The notes beneath the pieces were generated by a model that worked only from the letters and a program-made list of their open reading frames with translations, was not told the DNA's origin and searched no databases. From Opitutia bacterium (GTDB lineage: Bacteria > Verrucomicrobiota > Verrucomicrobiia > Opitutales > Opitutaceae), in assembly GCA_947453695.1 (NCBI GenBank), contig CANGHW010000016.1:1-64000 (forward strand): a stretch of 64,000 nt of DNA. The letters are read 5' to 3'. Positions 59,603 through 64,000 of this stretch are shown here, in pieces. Within the stretch, counting starts at the first letter, position 1, and each line of letters opens with the position of its first letter. A program made the translations under genes and the position numbers.

Positions 59603-62541
59603 AAATCCCACGCTCACCCCAGCGTATCCCCACCTCGTTCGCGCTCCCGCTCGCTGTCTCGCTTTCCCTCGTTCTGTCCCTCTCCTCCGTCCGCGCCGCC
59701 ACCGTCTCCGGCAATATCGCCAACCTCGCCACGGGCAATCTCCTCGAGGGCGCCCGCGTCGACGTTCCCGCCCTCGGCCTTTCGGCGCTGACCGACAACA
59801 CCGGCCGCTACGTCCTGCCGTCGCTCCCTGCCGGCACGCACGAACTTGTCGTCACCTATGTCGGACTCGACGCCGCCCGCGCCACCGTGACCGTCAGCGA
59901 CACCGCCGCCGCCACCCGCAATTTCGACCTCACCAGCGCCGTCTACAAACTCGACGCCTTCAAGGTCACCGGCGAACGGGAGGGCGGGGCCGCCGCGATC
60001 ACCGCGCAGCGCAATGCCGACAACGTGAAGAACATCGTCGCGATGGATTCATTCGGGAATTTGCCCAATATGAACGCCGCCGAGGTCGCGATCCGCCTCC
60101 CCGGTGTCGCCGGCAATCCCTCCGACGAAAACCTCATGGACGGTTTGACCATCCGCGGCATCGGCCCGGGCCTCAACACCATCACCCTCGATGGCTCGCC
60201 CCTCACGAGTCAGGGCGCCCTCACCCGCAGCACGAACATGAACAACCTCACCGGTTCCATGTTCGACCAGATGGAGCTCACCAAGGGCCACACGCCCGAC
60301 AAGGAAGCCGGCTCCATCGGCGGCACGATCAATCTGAAGAGCCGCTCCCCGCTCTCCATGCGCGAGCGCCGGCGTATCACCTACAGCGCCGGCGTGCGCT
60401 ACGCCCCGCCGTTCACCGAGCAAACGCCCACGCGCGAGAAACACCGCGCCCACCCGCTCTTCAATGTCGGCTGGCAGGAGCTCTTCGATGTCTTCGGCGG
60501 CGAGCGCAACCTCGGCCTCTCGCTCAACGCGTTCTACTCCGAAAACGCGGTCGGCGGCTTCCGCACCACGCGCGATTTCGAAAATACCACCGCCCAGCCC
60601 GCCTACCTCTGGGACTACCGCACCTGGGATAACTACAACAACCGCAAGCAGGCCAGCATCAGCCTCAAGGCCGACTACCGCCTATCTCCTTCCACCAAGC
60701 TCTCACTCAACACTGTCGCGAGTGACGCCGTCGAAACCTTCCGCCGCCAATACGAAACGCGCGCCTTCACGACCCAACAGGTCGGCACCACAGGCACCGC
60801 CGGCATTCTCCCCGGTTACACCGACCGCATCACTGAGGTCCGCGCCGCCGTCGGCTCGACCATCGACCAGACGACCACCGGCCCAGGCAACTTCGCCAAC
60901 CGGATGCGCCGCCTCGACCTCGGTGCCGAGCACGTCTTCGGTGCCCTGCAACTCGACTACAACGCCATCTACACCCAGACCAACATCAACGGCGGTGGCG
61001 GCGGCCGCGGCGGCATTTTGGTCAACCGCATCACCTCGGTCGGTTGGCGCCTTGATCGCACCGACTCCGATCTTTACCCGCGCTTCACCCAGACCGCCGG
61101 CCCCGATTTCACCAATCCCGCGAACTACCGGCCGACCACTTACAACAATTCGATTCTCCAAAACGACGACCAGATCAAGGAGGCCCGCGCCAACGCCCGC
61201 TACACCCTGCCGACGTCGTTTCCATTCTCGCTCAAATCCGGCGCCCTGTGGCGACAGCACTACGCCGACGCCCAGAGCGTCGCCCGCCGCTGGAACTACG
61301 CCGGCACCACCGCACTGCCCGCTGATCCTTCGATCATCACCTTCGACTCCGTGAAGACGGGCCGCCGCATTCCGCAGTGGGAAGCGATCCAATTCTTTGC
61401 CGACCGCCAGCCGATCACGCCGTCGCTCTGGACCGAAGACCGCTACTTCTACGAGCAGAACAAATACACGGCCAACCGCGCCGTCACCGAGACCGTCACC
61501 GCCGGTTACGCGATGGCCCAAGCCCGCTTCGGGCGCACGGGCTTCATCGCCGGCGTCCGCACCGAACGCACTGAGACCTCCAGCTGGGGCTGGGTCCGAG
61601 CCCGCACCGGCAGCACCGTCGCCCAGCAGACCGCCGATCCCGTCGGCTCCGCTACCCGCGACTACGCTGGCACGCTGCGCAAACTCGACGGCAGCTACAC
61701 GAAGTCCTTCCCCAGCGCCCACCTCACCCACGACCTCACCTCGAATCTCAAGGCCCGCCTGAGTTGGTCGACCAGCTTCGGCCGTCCGCCCCTCAACAAC
61801 GCCCTCCCCAACGAAACCATCTCCGAGGCCAACCAAACCCTCACGGTCAATAACCCGGCCCTGCTCCCGCAAAACGCCGCCACGTGGGACGCCACGCTCG
61901 AGTATTACTTCGAGCCCGTGGGCACGGTCTCGATCGGTTGGTTTAACAAGACCATCACCGACTACATCGTCACCGGCACCAACGCCGGCACGATCGGCAA
62001 CGGCACCGACAATGGCTACAGCGGCGAATACGCCGGCTGGACGCGCCTCACCTCCTCCAACGCCGGCACCGCGAAAGTTAACGGCTGGGAATTCAACTAC
62101 CAGCAGCAGTTCACGTTTCTCTCCGGCGTGCTCAAGGGCTTCGGCGCCTCCGCCAACTACACGCTCATCAACACTAGCGGAAACTTCGGTGGCACCACCT
62201 CGCGCAGCACCAACGAGGTCCCTGGCTTTATCCCCCGCACGGGCAACGCCACGCTTTCGTGGCGCTACCATAAATTCAGCACGCGCATTCTCTACAATTT
62301 CACCGGCAGCTACATCACCGCGTTCACCGCCGCCACACCGGGCCGCAATCTTTACCGCTTCAACTACGCCACGGTAAACGCCGGCATCGCCTACCAGGTC
62401 CGCCCCAACCTCGCGCTCACCCTCGACGCCGCCAACCTCACCAACGAGCCTCAGGCGTTCTACCGCGGCGTCCGTTCCCAGATGCAGAACACCATTCTGA
62501 ACGGCACGACCCTCACCTTCGGCGTCAACGGCCGCTTCTGA
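59599..62541 (+). CDS. TonB-dependent receptor, paralogue of the 55.2 kb receptor
   Basis: This 980-residue receptor has the same domain order as the gene at 55.2 kb: signal peptide, carboxypeptidase-like domain ([23 protein letters not shown]), plug ([31 protein letters not shown]) and barrel ending in FGVNGRF. The plug and N-terminal domain are nearly alignable residue by residue, while the barrel loops are divergent, for instance GGGGRGG near residue 470. The start overlaps the sulfatase stop. The pair suggests duplication followed by ligand specialisation. Confidence 0.95.
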   Translation: MKIPRSPQRIPTSFALPLAVSLSLVLSLSSVRAATVSGNIANLATGNLLEGARVDVPALGLSALTDNTGRYVLPSLPAGTHELVVTYVGLDAARATVTVSDTAAATRNFDLTSAVYKLDAFKVTGEREGGAAAITAQRNADNVKNIVAMDSFGNLPNMNAAEVAIRLPGVAGNPSDENLMDGLTIRGIGPGLNTITLDGSPLTSQGALTRSTNMNNLTGSMFDQMELTKGHTPDKEAGSIGGTINLKSRSPLSMRERRRITYSAGVRYAPPFTEQTPTREKHRAHPLFNVGWQELFDVFGGERNLGLSLNAFYSENAVGGFRTTRDFENTTAQPAYLWDYRTWDNYNNRKQASISLKADYRLSPSTKLSLNTVASDAVETFRRQYETRAFTTQQVGTTGTAGILPGYTDRITEVRAAVGSTIDQTTTGPGNFANRMRRLDLGAEHVFGALQLDYNAIYTQTNINGGGGGRGGILVNRITSVGWRLDRTDSDLYPRFTQTAGPDFTNPANYRPTTYNNSILQNDDQIKEARANARYTLPTSFPFSLKSGALWRQHYADAQSVARRWNYAGTTALPADPSIITFDSVKTGRRIPQWEAIQFFADRQPITPSLWTEDRYFYEQNKYTANRAVTETVTAGYAMAQARFGRTGFIAGVRTERTETSSWGWVRARTGSTVAQQTADPVGSATRDYAGTLRKLDGSYTKSFPSAHLTHDLTSNLKARLSWSTSFGRPPLNNALPNETISEANQTLTVNNPALLPQNAATWDATLEYYFEPVGTVSIGWFNKTITDYIVTGTNAGTIGNGTDNGYSGEYAGWTRLTSSNAGTAKVNGWEFNYQQQFTFLSGVLKGFGASANYTLINTSGNFGGTTSRSTNEVPGFIPRTGNATLSWRYHKFSTRILYNFTGSYITAFTAATPGRNLYRFNYATVNAGIAYQVRPNLALTLDAANLTNEPQAFYRGVRSQMQNTILNGTTLTFGVNGRF

Positions 62542-62563
62542 CCCGCTTTCCCCGCCCCACCCC

Positions 62564-64000
62564 ATGCTTACCCCCACTATTCCGCTGCGCCTACCCCTGC
62601 GCCTCTCCGTGTTGTCGTCCCGCCGTTTCCCTCGCTCGCTCTTTCTCTCCGCCTCCCTCGGTCTCGCCGCCTCCGTCCTCTCCGCCCAGACCGCGCCCAC
62701 CCCGCCCGCCACCACCGCCGCTAAGGCTCCCACATCCGCCGAAGCCGCCGACGCCCTGAAGCTCGAGCAGTTCGTCGTCACCGGCGTCTTCAGCGCCACC
62801 GAGGCCCGCAAGGCCACCACCGCCATCACCGCTGTGAGCGCCGACCTCCTCTCAGAACAGGTCGCCCTCAGCGCCGATGACATGCTGCTCAACGTCGCCG
62901 GTGTCTTCGTCAATTCCTCCCTCGGCGAGATCCGCGGCATGGTTTACTCGCGCGGAATTTCCGCCGACAGCTCCGACGGCGCCACCGGCACTTACTATGT
63001 CTCCATGCAGGAGGACGGCCTGCCGTTTACCAACGTCTCCTTCGGTAATTTCGGCGCCGGCTACTTCAACCGTCCCGACGCCACGCTCCAGCGCATCGAG
63101 GCCGTGCGCGGCGGCAGCGCTTCCATCACGTCCTCCAATTCCCCCGGCGGCGCCTTCAACTACATCAGCCGCACCGGCCCGTCCCGCTACGGTGGCGAGA
63201 TCCGCACGCGCTTCGGCCTCGAGGGCCGCGGCTCGCCTCAATACCGCGGCGACGTCACCGTCGGCGGCCCCCTCGGCTCCAAGGGCTGGGTCTACAACCT
63301 CGGCGGCTTCTACCGCTACGCCGAGGGCCATCGCCCCGTGAAGGGCTACGGCATGAACGACGGCTTCGATGTCCGCGGCAATCTCTTCAAGGACTACGGC
63401 CACGGTTCCATCAAACTCTACGGCAAGTATCTCGACGACCGGAACCACTGGTATGAATACCTCCTCGCCCGCAATCCCGAGGACCCCAAGCAGTATCCCG
63501 GTCTCAGCCGCTACAGCACCAATCTCTTCCCCGCCAGCTCCCACCAATACCCGCGCGAGTCCGACACCCAATTCGCCACCTTCGACACCACCGACGCTGT
63601 CCGTTCGCGTTCCCGCTACCTTGGCGCCGAGTGGAAACACGAGTTCGGTGACGGCTGGTCCCTCGGTCACAACGTCCGCTTCGCCCGCAATTGGGCCGAT
63701 TGGAACTCCTCCTCCGGCGTCACGCCGCGCTCGCTCGACTGGCCGAATTTCTTTTCGACCATGGCCATCCAGTTCAGCGGCGGCGGCCAAAACGGCCGCG
63801 TCCCCGCCGGCCTCTACCGTTTCACCGACCGTCGCAATGGCAACGTCGCCGCCGAGGTCACTTCCAACGGCAATTTCACGGTCAACGCCAACGCCCTCAA
63901 CAACGCTGGTCTCATCGTCCGCTCCAGCAGCCTCCCCAACGCCCAGATCCTCCCCAACGCCCTCTGGACCAATGTCGGCCGCACCGCCAACGAGCACATG
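62564..64000 (+). CDS. TonB-dependent receptor (partial, runs off the window)
   Basis: The first 479 residues of a third receptor begin at the ATG at 62564, 22 bases after the previous stop. After a long signal peptide and linker (to LSAQTAPTPPAT) comes the segment LKLEQFVVTGVFSATEARKATTAITAVSADLLSEQ. The plug follows (GEIRGMVYSRGISADSS and IEAVRGGSASITSSNSPGGAFNYIS). The carboxypeptidase-like domain of the two preceding receptors is missing, so it is not part of that paralogue pair. The barrel is incomplete at 64000 and there is no stop in the window. Confidence 0.93.
   Translation, partial: MLTPTIPLRLPLRLSVLSSRRFPRSLFLSASLGLAASVLSAQTAPTPPATTAAKAPTSAEAADALKLEQFVVTGVFSATEARKATTAITAVSADLLSEQVALSADDMLLNVAGVFVNSSLGEIRGMVYSRGISADSSDGATGTYYVSMQEDGLPFTNVSFGNFGAGYFNRPDATLQRIEAVRGGSASITSSNSPGGAFNYISRTGPSRYGGEIRTRFGLEGRGSPQYRGDVTVGGPLGSKGWVYNLGGFYRYAEGHRPVKGYGMNDGFDVRGNLFKDYGHGSIKLYGKYLDDRNHWYEYLLARNPEDPKQYPGLSRYSTNLFPASSHQYPRESDTQFATFDTTDAVRSRSRYLGAEWKHEFGDGWSLGHNVRFARNWADWNSSSGVTPRSLDWPNFFSTMAIQFSGGGQNGRVPAGLYRFTDRRNGNVAAEVTSNGNFTVNANALNNAGLIVRSSSLPNAQILPNALWTNVGRTANEHM

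Overview
The window looks like a chromosome segment of a verrucomicrobium, most probably of the Opitutaceae. The support is high GC, several very large TonB-dependent receptors without SusD partners, sulfatases, two DUF1080 (3-keto-disaccharide hydrolase) proteins, and a PVC-type giant secreted dehydrogenase-like fusion. This placement rests on gene content, not on a marker gene. Most starts lack a Shine-Dalgarno and follow pyrimidine-rich leaders.

Layout. 1-4.1 kb: end of an unknown gene, a small membrane protein that may be frameshifted, a DUF899 thioredoxin-like protein, an ArsR/SRPBCC pair and a secreted protein with a TonB-like C-terminal domain. 4.1-11.7 kb: a minus-strand metH-MOSC-methyltransferase operon, divergent from a BtuB-like receptor headed by a cobalamin riboswitch; B12 import thus sits beside a B12-dependent enzyme. 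11.7-20 kb: DUF885 peptidase, FIST plus hybrid histidine kinase operon, RecQ, M20 peptidase. 20-35 kb: TonB receptor, GH28, MBL hydrolase, sulfatase, membrane-anchored spermidine-synthase-like protein, DUF3592, DUF1080, esterase, M3 peptidase and an RlmN-type methyltransferase carrying palindromic repeats inside its coding sequence. 35-39 kb: TonB receptor divergent from a PAS-AraC regulator. 39.8-43.7 kb: a sparse accessory stretch with LysR/ferredoxin, a toxin-antitoxin pair and a strict 21-bp tandem array.

44-64 kb is one long plus-strand saccharide locus: FG-GAP protein, cupin isomerase-like protein, TIM-barrel isomerase, Gfo/Idh/MocA oxidoreductase, a 1697-residue ThuA/SGNH/propeller/HEAT/cupredoxin fusion, DUF1080, TonB receptor, sulfatase, a paralogous TonB receptor and a third receptor cut by the window end. 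Read together, these fit oxidation of a (probably sulfated) glycoside at C3 followed by cleavage of the 3-keto sugar. That pathway is an inference from family content.

Perfect hairpins lie between many genes. Some act as plausible terminators; others belong to dispersed REP-like families. I saw no tRNA, rRNA, CRISPR array, transposase or prophage.
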